Shown: positions 8,639-16,772 of the stretch, in pieces
Layout of the letters: each line of letters starts with the position of its first letter
Position numbering within the stretch: the first letter of the stretch is position 1
Assembly: GCA_963803875.1 (NCBI GenBank)
Contig: CAWDOA010000016.1
Span: 434,001 to 498,000, forward strand
Origin: JABDIY01 sp963803875
GTDB lineage: Bacteria; Actinomycetota; Acidimicrobiia; Acidimicrobiales; SZUA-35
Direction: 5' to 3'
DNA: 64,000 nucleotides
Notes under the pieces: generated by a model
What the model was told of the DNA's origin: nothing
The model's input: only the letters and a program-made list of their open reading frames with translations
Database searches by the model: none
Program-made: the position numbers and the translations under genes

Positions 8639-9291
8639 TCACCGGCAGGCGTCGATCCAATCGACCTCGAGGCGGAATGGGCCATCCAAGCCATCGCTGA
8701 TCATGATGCCCATACGGGTGGCGAGGGTCTTGTCGAAGGGGAGGTCATCCACGGGGCGACCGAAAGATAGCTGGAAACAAGTCGGCGAACTCCACCGAAA
8801 CCGTCTGCCACCGGTCCGAGCCGTCGAACTCGATCGGCGCACGATGAGAAACCCGTCGATCCCGTGAGCTCACGTTGTCGTCGAAGGTGACCATGTAGCT
8901 CCGGTCGTCTGACCGGGCACGAAACACGACCCGCTCGAAGGGGGACGAGCACCCCCGGTTCGAGCGCTAGGCGCAGCGAAGAGAATCCACCCCCGTCGGT
9001 GTTGGTTTCACCCGCGAAGACCATCAGCCCATCGGCGAACTCTGGGCCACCCAATGATCGACCGCCCATCACGTTGTCGTTGACGGTCTGCCACGCCCGC
9101 TGCTCGACCTCGGTGGAGAAGTCGGTGACTCGAACGCACTCGGGGTCGATCTCATCTGAGCTGGGTTTGATCTTGTTCACGGTGACTTCCTCGGTCTCGG
9201 TCATGGGTGGGGTAATCGGCGGGCTACCTCGACGAGGTGTCGGCTTGTTGCCCAGAGCGGCGCCAGCGGTGAACCATTCGAATCCACTCAT
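8639..9291 (-). CDS. CIA30-like (NADH:ubiquinone oxidoreductase intermediate-associated) protein, frameshifted
   Basis: The start ATG at 9291 overlaps the stop of the upstream kinase gene by four bases. The galactose-binding-like CIA30 fold is indicated by WQTVNDNVMGGRS, FAGETNTDGGGFSSLR, later RSYMVTFDDN and WQTVSVEFADLFP, and a late DLPFDKTLATRMGIMISDG. These blocks lie in three frames: breaks fall at about 8945 and 8755-8775. In bacteria the family is uncharacterised; the complex I link comes from mitochondria. The breaks are more likely errors than mutations because every block is conserved. Confidence 0.68.
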
Positions 9292-10142
9292 GAGTACTGG
9301 GCGAGGGCTCGGTCGACTGCCGAGCAGTAGCCACCACCGAACTTGATTGCATGCACGATCAGCGGCGACAGTTGGTGGAGGGCAATCCGCTCGGGCCAAC
9401 CGTCGGCCAGCGGAGTTGCCTCTGCATAGGCGTTGAAGCAGTCCGATCCGAAGCCGCCAAAGAGACGCATCATTGCCAGATCGAATTCTCGATGGCCGCC
9501 GAAGCAGGCTGGATCGATCAACCAGCTGCGACCGCCCGAATCGATGATCCGGTTACCTGCCCACAGGTCTCCATGAAGCCGGGCCGGCCTTTCGGGTGGT
9601 CCAACGAGACCCGTGATTCTGGAGGCCACATCTTCGATGCGTTGCACTGTCGCCTCGGGTAGGCAGGTTCGGTTGCGTGCAATCCGAGCCAGTGGAAGAA
9701 GTCTCCGATTGGCAAGGAACTCCGCCCATGTTTCGCAGCTGTCGTTGGGCAGAGCTTGGGATCCGGTTGTTCGACGGTCGGCTCGACCAAATCCGTCGGC
9801 TCCAGCCTGGTGCAGCCCAGCGAGCGATCGGCCAAACGTTGACTCGTCCGAGGAGGCCGATCGGGACTCGTCGATCCATTCCAGTATCAGGAGGGGAGGG
9901 GAGTCGCTGGCGTACAGAACCTCGGGTACCGGCAAGGCACCACCGTCTCGTAACCATCTGAGTCCGGCCGCTTCGGTGGTGAAGAATCCAGCCGGAGGGT
10001 CGGTGTGAGTCTTGGCGAACACGACGCAGCCATCCGCCAACTCCACTCGATGGGCCGAAGCGAAATCCCCACCGGCGAGCCGTTGGCTACGAACCGCCAT
10101 CGTGGGTAGTGCTTTGGAGACGAGGGTCAGGTCGAGATCCAC
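9288..10142 (-). CDS. fructosamine kinase / ketosamine-3-kinase family protein
   Basis: The 284-residue product starts at GTG 10142 (VDLDLTLVSKALP). The kinase-like fold is shown by LAGGDFASAHRVEL (glycine-rich segment), VFAKTH (ATP-binding lysine), HGDLWAGN at about residue 200 (catalytic loop) and IDPACFGGHREFDLAMM (Mg-binding Asp). Fructosamine kinases phosphorylate sugar adducts on protein amines and so start deglycation. The stop overlaps the CIA30-like start. Substrate within the family is inferred. Confidence 0.85.
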   Translation of the reverse strand: MDLDLTLVSKALPTMAVRSQRLAGGDFASAHRVELADGCVVFAKTHTDPPAGFFTTEAAGLRWLRDGGALPVPEVLYASDSPPLLILEWIDESRSASSDESTFGRSLAGLHQAGADGFGRADRRTTGSQALPNDSCETWAEFLANRRLLPLARIARNRTCLPEATVQRIEDVASRITGLVGPPERPARLHGDLWAGNRIIDSGGRSWLIDPACFGGHREFDLAMMRLFGGFGSDCFNAYAEATPLADGWPERIALHQLSPLIVHAIKFGGGYCSAVDRALAQYS

Positions 10143-10273
10143 TGTCCCAGTATCGTCGGCACTCGCATTTCTGCCGTCAGTTTCTCGTCGCCGCTGTCCC
10201 TCTTTGCGCCTAGTGTTCGTCGTAGGGGAAACCGAGCGGATCACCGAGACCCGCCAGAGGAAAGGAAATTGCG

Positions 10274-10585
10274 ATGCCCAACTACGTACTCACCTACCAC
10301 GGCGAAATGGGCTCAATGCCAGAGGACCCCGAAGCCATGGCCAGCGTCATGGCTGCATGGGAAAGCTGGTACGGGACCATCGGTGCCGACCTGGTCGACG
10401 GTGGAGCACCATTTGGGGAGACCTCGGCGGTCGGACCCGATGGTGCTGTGGCGCCGCCGGCGTCGTTGACCGGCTACACGATTGTCAAGGCGGCCGACAT
10501 GGACGCTGCGACTGTCATTGCCAAGGGTTGTCCGGTCCTGGGAGATGGACACACGGTTCAGATCTCCGAGGCATTCGACATGTGA
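10274..10585 (+). CDS. YCII-related (DGPF-type) small protein
   Basis: The 103-residue product is a ferredoxin-like alpha/beta domain of the YCII/DGPF type, starting MPNYVLTYHGEM and ending with GHTVQISEAFDM. A purine-rich AGAGGAAAGGAA sits just before the ATG at 10274. The role is unknown; relatives are often found with ECF sigma factors, but none is adjacent here. Confidence 0.75.
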   Translation: MPNYVLTYHGEMGSMPEDPEAMASVMAAWESWYGTIGADLVDGGAPFGETSAVGPDGAVAPPASLTGYTIVKAADMDAATVIAKGCPVLGDGHTVQISEAFDM

Positions 10586-10591
10586 GCCCAA

Positions 10592-10906
10592 CTAGCTCAG
10601 GTCGAGGCCTTTCGCTGCGATCGGAGTGAGTCGCAACACCTCGGGCGGACCCGCCATGAGGTGACCGAGGCCCGCCATGGCCGCCGCCATTCGTTCACCT
10701 TTCCCGTGAGCCTTCAAGGCGTTGCTGTCGGTGTAGAGCTCGAAGAATCGGAACACTCCTGGCTCGTCTCGGCTGGCGTGTGCGCTATAGATCTCACAGC
10801 CCGGTTCTTCGTCTGCGGCAGCGATCAAGTCGACGATGGCATCTTCCAGCTCGGTCTCTCTACCGTCTGCCGCTGTCAGGGTTGCTATGAGGGTGATCTT
10901 TGACAT
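10592..10906 (-). CDS. antibiotic biosynthesis monooxygenase (ABM/YgiN) domain protein
   Basis: This 104-residue dimeric ferredoxin-like fold protein is recognised from the family pattern TLIATLTAADGRETELEDAI, EPGCEIYSAHASRDEPGVFRFFE and the later H-x-x-G segment AHGKGERMAA. Relatives are quinol monooxygenases or heme-degrading enzymes; the substrate cannot be assigned. It converges with the YCII-type gene, whose stop is a few bases away. Confidence 0.8.
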   Translation of the reverse strand: MSKITLIATLTAADGRETELEDAIVDLIAAADEEPGCEIYSAHASRDEPGVFRFFELYTDSNALKAHGKGERMAAAMAGLGHLMAGPPEVLRLTPIAAKGLDLS

Positions 10907-10968
10907 CGAAAGAAGATAGCTCGTTCGTGACGATCAAACCGACGGGTCGGTCCCGCGTTCGCGACCAC

Positions 10969-10974
10969 TAACCT
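10969..10974 (+). promoter_or_regulatory. -10 element of MFS gene
   Basis: TAACCT, six bases before GTG 10981. The same TAACCTCCGC string precedes the response regulator at 28966. Confidence 0.5.
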
Positions 10975-10980
10975 CCGCTG

Positions 10981-12093
10981 GTGAGCTTCGCCGTTCCCAC
11001 CAAAGCGATCCGCAAGTTCAGGCCGTCGGTATCGCCGGGCTTGCTGATGGGTTCGGCCGCTGTCACGGCGGTTTTCGTGGCCACCACCTTTGCGGTACCC
11101 GATGTTGTCGATGAGTTCGCGGTAGGCCCAGGGGCCGCAGCAATGATCTCTACGGTTCAGGTTGGGGGATTCACACTGACCAACTTGCTGGGAGGACGGC
11201 GGCTCCTGCCAACAAGATCCATGGCCCAGAAGGCTTTGGTGGTGATGGTCGTGGTCAATGTCGGGTCTGCGGTGGCTCCCAGTTTTTCCAGTCTGATCGT
11301 CCTCCGATTCGTCTCCGGCCTGGCCATGGGGATGTTCACGTGGATCGCATGGTCCGATAGCGCTTCAGATGGAGTGCGAAGGGGGGAGATTGCAGCTATC
11401 GGCCCCCTGACAGCGGCGATCGCTGCCCCGGTTCTCGGTTTGGGATCGCAAGCGTTTGGGCTCGCCGGTCTGTACTGGCTGCTGGCGGTTCTTTCCAGTG
11501 TGTGCCTTCTCGCTCCGCTTTCGGTCGAGGCCTCGATATCCAAAGGACGCCGTCCCATCCAAGCTCGGGGGGTGGTCCCGGTGTTGCTCGGCCTGTCAGC
11601 CCTGACGCTGGGCGGATCAGCCGTCTTCGTGTTCCTTGGTGTGATTGCCCGAGAGAACATCGGAATGTCCACCCTGGGATTGTCATTGGCGCTGAGTCTG
11701 AACGCCCTGGCGGGTATCCCCACCGCCCGATACGCCGGGCGCCGTCGCTTTCCCGGTGGGTTTGTGATGATTACTGGGGTCTGTGCGGTGCTCTTGACCC
11801 TCACCACCAGCAGTGTCGCTCTGTATGTGATCCTGGTGATCTGGGGGCTGTCGTTCTGGGCCGCAATACCGGAAGCGTATGCGTTGCTCTCGGAGCGCTC
11901 GGTTCACGCTGCCGATCGAATCGGCGATGCTCAGGCGGTCATGGCGGTCGGTCGGGTGGTGGGTCCGACGATGGGGGGCGTGCTCGTGGCAACCGGCTCG
12001 TACGCAGTTCTCGGCGTTGTCGCCGGCGCCACAATGGTGGCTGGCGGCATCATGATCGAGTTGGTCTCGCGGGGATTCCACGGTCCGGTCTGA
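10981..12093 (+). CDS. MFS transporter
   Basis: The 370-residue polytopic protein has about 11-12 hydrophobic helices and the MFS shape. The N-half loop contains RRLLPTRSMAQKA, a weak version of motif A. It starts at GTG 10981 in a leaderless context. Similarity by eye is to drug/proton or metabolite antiporters, with no substrate clue. It converges with the next MFS gene; their stops are two bases apart. Confidence 0.8.
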   Translation: MSFAVPTKAIRKFRPSVSPGLLMGSAAVTAVFVATTFAVPDVVDEFAVGPGAAAMISTVQVGGFTLTNLLGGRRLLPTRSMAQKALVVMVVVNVGSAVAPSFSSLIVLRFVSGLAMGMFTWIAWSDSASDGVRRGEIAAIGPLTAAIAAPVLGLGSQAFGLAGLYWLLAVLSSVCLLAPLSVEASISKGRRPIQARGVVPVLLGLSALTLGGSAVFVFLGVIARENIGMSTLGLSLALSLNALAGIPTARYAGRRRFPGGFVMITGVCAVLLTLTTSSVALYVILVIWGLSFWAAIPEAYALLSERSVHAADRIGDAQAVMAVGRVVGPTMGGVLVATGSYAVLGVVAGATMVAGGIMIELVSRGFHGPV

Positions 12094-12094
12094 T

Positions 12095-13414
12095 TCAGAC
12101 CGACTGTTGTTGCTCAGACTCGATGTCACCCCGTGAGTCGGTTGGATCATCCAGGTGAGCCAAGCGGCGTCGCTGGGTGATTGCTAGAAACAGCCCGACG
12201 ACCAGAACGATCGTTCCGGCACCGGTGACGACCAACCGGGGGCTTGTGGCGTCGGAAAGGCGAGTCTGGAGCAGCGCCCCGATCGGAAAGGAGCCGGTGA
12301 AAGTCATGATTCGTATCGCCATCACCCGGCCCCGGATCTGTTCGTTCACGATGCTCTGTACTGCGGTATTGCTGGTGACAACAATCATCATGAAACCGCT
12401 TCCCGCCAACAGCAGCCCCACCGCACCTTGGACGACGGTGGTGGATGACCCGAAGATGATGATCGCCACCCCGTAGAACGGCACGGCGAATCGGATGACC
12501 GATGCCCTCCGCAGGTCACCGAACATCCCGCTGACCACCGGGACTGCGATGACGGCTCCCGCCCCCAGCAGCCCACCGAGCAGACCGACATAGCCCCTGT
12601 CCACCTCGTAGACCTGCTGCACGAAAACAGCAGCGAAGTTGAGGAGCGGGAAACCCAGGAATGCCACCACGGCGGCCAGACCGATGCCGACGGCGATACC
12701 GGGCTGGCTGTGGACATACCGAACCGCCTCCACGAAACCGCGTCCCACCTTGCGCTGCACCTGCACCTGTCTGGTCTGGGCCGGTCGCACGAGTAGTAGG
12801 GCAACGACAACTGCCCCGTAACTCAACGAATTCCCCAGGAACGCCCACGACGGACCTGCAAAAGCCAGGATCAACCCTCCCAGGGCCGGCCCGATTCCTC
12901 GCGCGGCGTTGAACTGGAGGCTGTTCATCGAGATTGCCGAGGGAAGGTCCTCGATCGGAACCAGCAGGGGAATGAACGATTGCCATGCCGGGATCGTGAA
13001 CGCACCAAAGATTCCTGTGAATGCCGCCACCGCAACAATCGCAGCCGGCTCGCGAACCCCCGAAATCCACACGAGCCACAGCGCGAAGGCGGCAACCGCT
13101 GCTCCGCTTTGACCGGCGATCAACAGCTTGCGACGCTCGAAACGGTCGGCCAGATTGCCGGCCAGCGGGCCCAGCAGCATGGATGGGAAGATTGCGGCGA
13201 AGGTGGCGATTCCGGTCCAGAATGCCTGATCGGTGATCTCCAACAACACAACCGGAAGGGTGATGTTCTGGAGCCACGTACCGGAGTTCGACACAAGTGC
13301 TCCAGCCCAGAAGCGTCGAAAGTCTTGATGGTGAAATGCTCTGAAGCCGTGCCGGACCCCGCTCGGCTGTAGCGGCGCCGCCGGTGCTGGTCCGTCAGCG
13401 CGAGAGGAGTCCAC
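12095..13414 (-). CDS. MFS transporter, EntS/MFS_3-like
   Basis: The protein is about 439 residues with 10-12 membrane helices. GNLADRFERRKLLIAGQ is a clear MFS motif A, and the N-terminus (HHQDFRRFWAGALVSNSGTWLQ) is typical of MFS_3 exporters related to EntS and macrolide efflux carriers. I start at GTG 13414 because TAGATT lies seven bases upstream; a TTG at 13423 is the alternative. The substrate is unknown. Confidence 0.82.
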   Translation of the reverse strand: MDSSRADGPAPAAPLQPSGVRHGFRAFHHQDFRRFWAGALVSNSGTWLQNITLPVVLLEITDQAFWTGIATFAAIFPSMLLGPLAGNLADRFERRKLLIAGQSGAAVAAFALWLVWISGVREPAAIVAVAAFTGIFGAFTIPAWQSFIPLLVPIEDLPSAISMNSLQFNAARGIGPALGGLILAFAGPSWAFLGNSLSYGAVVVALLLVRPAQTRQVQVQRKVGRGFVEAVRYVHSQPGIAVGIGLAAVVAFLGFPLLNFAAVFVQQVYEVDRGYVGLLGGLLGAGAVIAVPVVSGMFGDLRRASVIRFAVPFYGVAIIIFGSSTTVVQGAVGLLLAGSGFMMIVVTSNTAVQSIVNEQIRGRVMAIRIMTFTGSFPIGALLQTRLSDATSPRLVVTGAGTIVLVVGLFLAITQRRRLAHLDDPTDSRGDIESEQQQSV

Positions 13415-13421
13415 GCCCCTC

Positions 13422-13427
13422 AATCTA
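13422..13427 (-). promoter_or_regulatory. -10 element of MFS_3 gene
   Basis: TAGATT on the minus strand, seven bases before GTG 13414. Confidence 0.45.
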
Positions 13428-13460
13428 TGAGGATGAGTCCCGCGGAGGACCTGAAGCGGT

Positions 13461-15887
13461 CTAGGAGGTGGTGACCGTTCGAAGCCCCGTGCGGAAGGAC
13501 TCGTTGCCGGCTGCGTCGAATGCCTTCACGTACAGCTGATACGTCCCTGCCGGTAGATCGAAGGTAGCCGACGTGCTCGCCACCTCTATCACGACACTCT
13601 GGTCGGCGAAGTCGTACACCCGGTAGCCGGCAACGCCGACATTGTCGGTTGCTGGACCCCACGACAGGCTCACAGTTGTCCCCACCACGCTATCGACAGT
13701 GATCGCGCCCGGAATCGACGGGCGTTCAGCGTCGGAGGATCCGGCGACAACCACGGTGCGGATGCCACTGCGGAACGAGATGTTCCCGGCAGCATCCACA
13801 GCACGGAGGTAGTAGCGGTAGGTCCCCGGCGCAAGCGGCTCGAGCCGCGGAGTGACTCCGGGAACTTCTACGATCAGTCCATTGGTATCGGCGTCGTAGA
13901 TTCGGTAGCCGGTGACACCCACGTTGTCGCTGGCGGCGCTCCATGCGAGGTCGACATAGTCGTCGCCGATCTCGATCACCGAGATCGCGCTCGCCAGGAC
14001 TGGCCGTTCGTTGTCCACCGCTGCGCCGGTGACGGTGAAGCTGCGGAAGCCTGTGCGGAACGACTGGTTGCCGGCTTGGTCGAACGCTTTGGCGTACACC
14101 GAGTAGTCGCCGGGGGCGAGGCCGGTGAGCGTCACCGAGTTGGTGGCGGTTTCCACGATCAGGGCGTTGGTCGCCGAGTCGAAGATCCGGTACCCGGCCA
14201 CGCCGACGTTGTCGGTGCTGGGGTTCCATTGCAGGTCGGCGGAGTCGATACCGATCGAAACCACCTGAACTGCACCTGGCACGCTCGGCCGTTCGTTGTC
14301 CACCGCTGCGCCGGTGACGGTGAAGCTGCGGAAGCCTGTGCGGAAGGACTGGTTGCCGGCTTGGTCGAACGCTTTGGCGTACACCGAGTAGTCGCCGGGG
14401 GCGAGGCCGGTGAGCGTCACCGAGTTGGTGGCGGTTTCCACGATCAGGGCGTTGGTCGCTGAGTCGAAGATCCGGTACCCGGCTACGCCGACGTTGTCGG
14501 TTGAAGCTGTCCACGAGAGATCGGCTGTGTCGACTCCGATTGCGCCTACCGAAATCGCCCCCGGAACGCTGGGTCGCTCGGTATCGATGGTTCCTTCTTC
14601 GCACAGTCGGATGAAGCTATCGACTGCACTGGTGCCGGCGAAGGTGAGGTCGCCGCCGAACCACAGGCATCCGTTGGTGTCGCCGTGTATGGCCCAGACG
14701 CCGGCTCGAGCAGCCTCGATGTCAGGTCGGAATGATGAGATCCAGTCCCCGGTGTTGGCGTCGAACGCTGCGATCCAGGTGGTGGGGCCGGTCTGCAGTA
14801 TCGGGGCATCGGTCTCACCTGCGGGAGGTGATGGGTACCATCTCACCCCTGCTGCCGACTCCATGATCGCGCTGTTGCGGCAATGGCAACCGGCGTAGAC
14901 ACGGTCCCCCACCACTTCCAGGTCCTGGTAGTCGCCGACCGGATCAGCGAGGTGGAATCGGTGGATCGACAGATCGGCCTCATTGAGGACTTGAACAAAG
15001 TGTTCGCTGCCAACGATCCATACGAATCCGTTCGCCACAACCACGTCGTACAGATACTGCCGACTCTGGTTGGCGGTGTTGGGTTGGATGTCTTGAACAC
15101 CCGGCACCAGCGCACCGGTCGTCCCGTCGAGGGCTGCGAAGCCATTGACCACCGGGGTGCCGTCCACCGCCGTTAGATAGCCAGCCACGTAGACGCGATC
15201 GAGGTCGGGGCTTGGAGCGATTCCCCACACTCCGCCGCCGGTGATTACCGGACGCCAGCTGGGATCGTGGCCACCGGTCGTCACATCGAACCTCAGGGCC
15301 CGCCATGCAGCGTTGTTGCCGCTGCTCGAGATCACGCTGGTGAAGCTGCCTGCCACGTACAACCAGTTGTCCAGAACGGTGAGCGAACGAACTGATGGCG
15401 CACCATTGATGTCACCGGTCCAGGATGAATCGACTGCACCGGTCGTGGCGTTCAAGGCCACAAGGGCGTCGATCGCTTGGCCGTTCACCGAGGTGAACTC
15501 GCCTCCTACGAACAGCTTGGTTCCGTCGGGCGAGGCGGCGAGCGCATGTACGACACCGTTGAGATCCGGCGTGAATGTATCGATGTACTGCCCGCTGCTG
15601 ACGTGGAAGGCCGCCAAATACGGTTGCCCGATCGACACCGCTCCGTCTGTCACTTCCTGGAAGCGTCCACCCACATAGATCCGTTGACCGATCTGCTCGA
15701 TCGCCCACACTTCGGTGCGGATCCGAGGACTGCCGGGCACGAGGTCGGTCCCGTCAACTCCCCACGGAAGGTTGTTGTTGTCACCCAGCTCGGCTGCAGC
15801 CGGCTGCGCCATGCCGAAAAGGCTTGCCAGAATCGCCGCACAGAGCAGGACGGCTGTCGTTCGTCGTGAACTCATCCGAGGTCTCAT
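13461..15887 (-). CDS. secreted beta-propeller protein with four fibronectin type III domains
   Basis: The start is ATG 15887, with AAAGAG just upstream; ATG 15875 is the alternative. A Sec signal peptide (SSRRTTAVLLCAAILASLFGMAQPAAA) is followed by about 420 residues of repeated blades such as RIYVGGRFQEV, LFVGGEFTSVNG and WLYVAGSFTSV, a delta-60-like propeller. Four FN3 domains of about 95 residues follow, each with TDNVGVAGYRI and AGNxSFRTG. There is no LPxTG or membrane anchor, so it should be released or held non-covalently. The second and third FN3 units, counted from the C-terminus, are nearly identical in DNA. Likely adhesive or polymer-binding; this is inference. Confidence 0.85.
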   Translation of the reverse strand: MRPRMSSRRTTAVLLCAAILASLFGMAQPAAAELGDNNNLPWGVDGTDLVPGSPRIRTEVWAIEQIGQRIYVGGRFQEVTDGAVSIGQPYLAAFHVSSGQYIDTFTPDLNGVVHALAASPDGTKLFVGGEFTSVNGQAIDALVALNATTGAVDSSWTGDINGAPSVRSLTVLDNWLYVAGSFTSVISSSGNNAAWRALRFDVTTGGHDPSWRPVITGGGVWGIAPSPDLDRVYVAGYLTAVDGTPVVNGFAALDGTTGALVPGVQDIQPNTANQSRQYLYDVVVANGFVWIVGSEHFVQVLNEADLSIHRFHLADPVGDYQDLEVVGDRVYAGCHCRNSAIMESAAGVRWYPSPPAGETDAPILQTGPTTWIAAFDANTGDWISSFRPDIEAARAGVWAIHGDTNGCLWFGGDLTFAGTSAVDSFIRLCEEGTIDTERPSVPGAISVGAIGVDTADLSWTASTDNVGVAGYRIFDSATNALIVETATNSVTLTGLAPGDYSVYAKAFDQAGNQSFRTGFRSFTVTGAAVDNERPSVPGAVQVVSIGIDSADLQWNPSTDNVGVAGYRIFDSATNALIVETATNSVTLTGLAPGDYSVYAKAFDQAGNQSFRTGFRSFTVTGAAVDNERPVLASAISVIEIGDDYVDLAWSAASDNVGVTGYRIYDADTNGLIVEVPGVTPRLEPLAPGTYRYYLRAVDAAGNISFRSGIRTVVVAGSSDAERPSIPGAITVDSVVGTTVSLSWGPATDNVGVAGYRVYDFADQSVVIEVASTSATFDLPAGTYQLYVKAFDAAGNESFRTGLRTVTTS
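14002..14217 (-). repeat. FN3 direct repeat, copy 1
   Basis: About 215 bases nearly identical to 14287-14501, offset by 285 bases (95 codons). The copies differ by only a few bases, including CGGAACGACTGG against CGGAAGGACTGG. This marks a recent internal duplication or gene conversion. Confidence 0.85.
14287..14501 (-). repeat. FN3 direct repeat, copy 2
   Basis: Partner of 14002-14217. Beyond about 14501 the similarity falls to ordinary FN3 paralogue level. Confidence 0.85.
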
Positions 15888-15996
15888 TTCTCTTTGATCG
15901 CCACGGCCGAGAATACAGGATGTCAACTGGACTGAGTTGGGCGGGTTTGCCTTTGCACCGGCGAGCCTAAAGCACTAATCGGTATCGTCTCGGCGG

Positions 15997-16002
15997 TATC
16001 GT
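15997..16002 (+). promoter_or_regulatory. -10 element of PAP2-like gene
   Basis: TATCGT, eight bases before GTG 16011. A second copy lies 14 bases upstream (15983-15988) within the repeated string GGTATCGTCT, so two start sites are possible. Confidence 0.4.
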
Positions 16003-16010
16003 CTTGTGCC

Positions 16011-16742
16011 GTGGGTCTTGCGGAAGGCAGCGGCCTCAGCGCTGAGGGAAAAGCCGTACGATCCGACAGTCGTTCTCGGGCGATTTCGATCTTGGGGCTC
16101 GGGACACTGGTAATGGGGGCAACGGTGCTCGTGGGTCGAGCCCTTGCGGTGGGTCCGGTCAGAGAGTGGCATGAGTCGATCTTCAACCCGATCGTCGAAG
16201 GCCTCCAGCGCAGCGACGTTCTGATTGATATCAGCACCGTGCTCACCGACCTCGGTCATCTCAACATCAACTACGTCATGCTGGCTGCGTTGGCGGTGGT
16301 CGTATGGTTTCGGCCTGGCTGCGACTCAAGAGCCTGGCTGGTTGGGCTGGCGATGACCGCTGTGGGGCTTCGACCGTTTCAATCCATCGTCAGTCGGTTG
16401 GTCGACGGCTCCACACCGTCTTCGTCCCTGGTTGTCGGCGTTGCCGGACCATACTTCTCCGGAGGAGTGTTTCGCGTGACGTTGATTGCTGCGCTCACAG
16501 CCTTGGTCTTCCAGCGATCCACGGGGTTTGTCGTCGTCTTCGCAACGCTTGCTGGAGCGTTCGAAGGGTTGACTCGCTTGGCCCTCGGTCGGCACTGGCT
16601 ACTCGACGTCGTGGTCGCGATCCCGGTTGGTATCGCTGTCGCTTTCGTTGTGTCCTTGGTCGTGGAGCTGCTTTCCGATGAGCGTTCGCGAACCCGGGTG
16701 AGCAGTGCTCGTTCGGCCCACGGGAACCCAACCACGAACTGA
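16011..16742 (+). CDS. PAP2-superfamily-like membrane protein
   Basis: The 243-residue protein has about six membrane helices. The segment RLALGRHWLLDVVVAIPVG near residue 187 matches the last PAP2 phosphatase motif (SRxxxGxHxxxD), and GLRPFQSIVSRLVDG resembles the first (RP). The middle PSGH motif is not recognisable: GPYFSGGVFRVT occupies the place and has no histidine. It may be a divergent or inactive lipid phosphatase. Start GTG 16011 in leaderless context. Confidence 0.6.
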   Translation: MGLAEGSGLSAEGKAVRSDSRSRAISILGLGTLVMGATVLVGRALAVGPVREWHESIFNPIVEGLQRSDVLIDISTVLTDLGHLNINYVMLAALAVVVWFRPGCDSRAWLVGLAMTAVGLRPFQSIVSRLVDGSTPSSSLVVGVAGPYFSGGVFRVTLIAALTALVFQRSTGFVVVFATLAGAFEGLTRLALGRHWLLDVVVAIPVGIAVAFVVSLVVELLSDERSRTRVSSARSAHGNPTTN

Positions 16743-16772
16743 GTTTGGCGAAAGCCCGATGTTCCGCCGTCG

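Noticed and set aside
8590..8640. tRNA-like T-arm string GGGTTCGAGTC
   Set aside because: The flanking bases do not pair as a T stem (GG against CG then mismatch) and no anticodon or acceptor stem can be drawn; also checked as a possible tRNA(Sec).
14002..14501. Tandem repeat considered as a CRISPR or satellite
   Set aside because: Only two copies, 215 bases each, inside a coding frame with 95-codon periodicity: they are FN3 domains.
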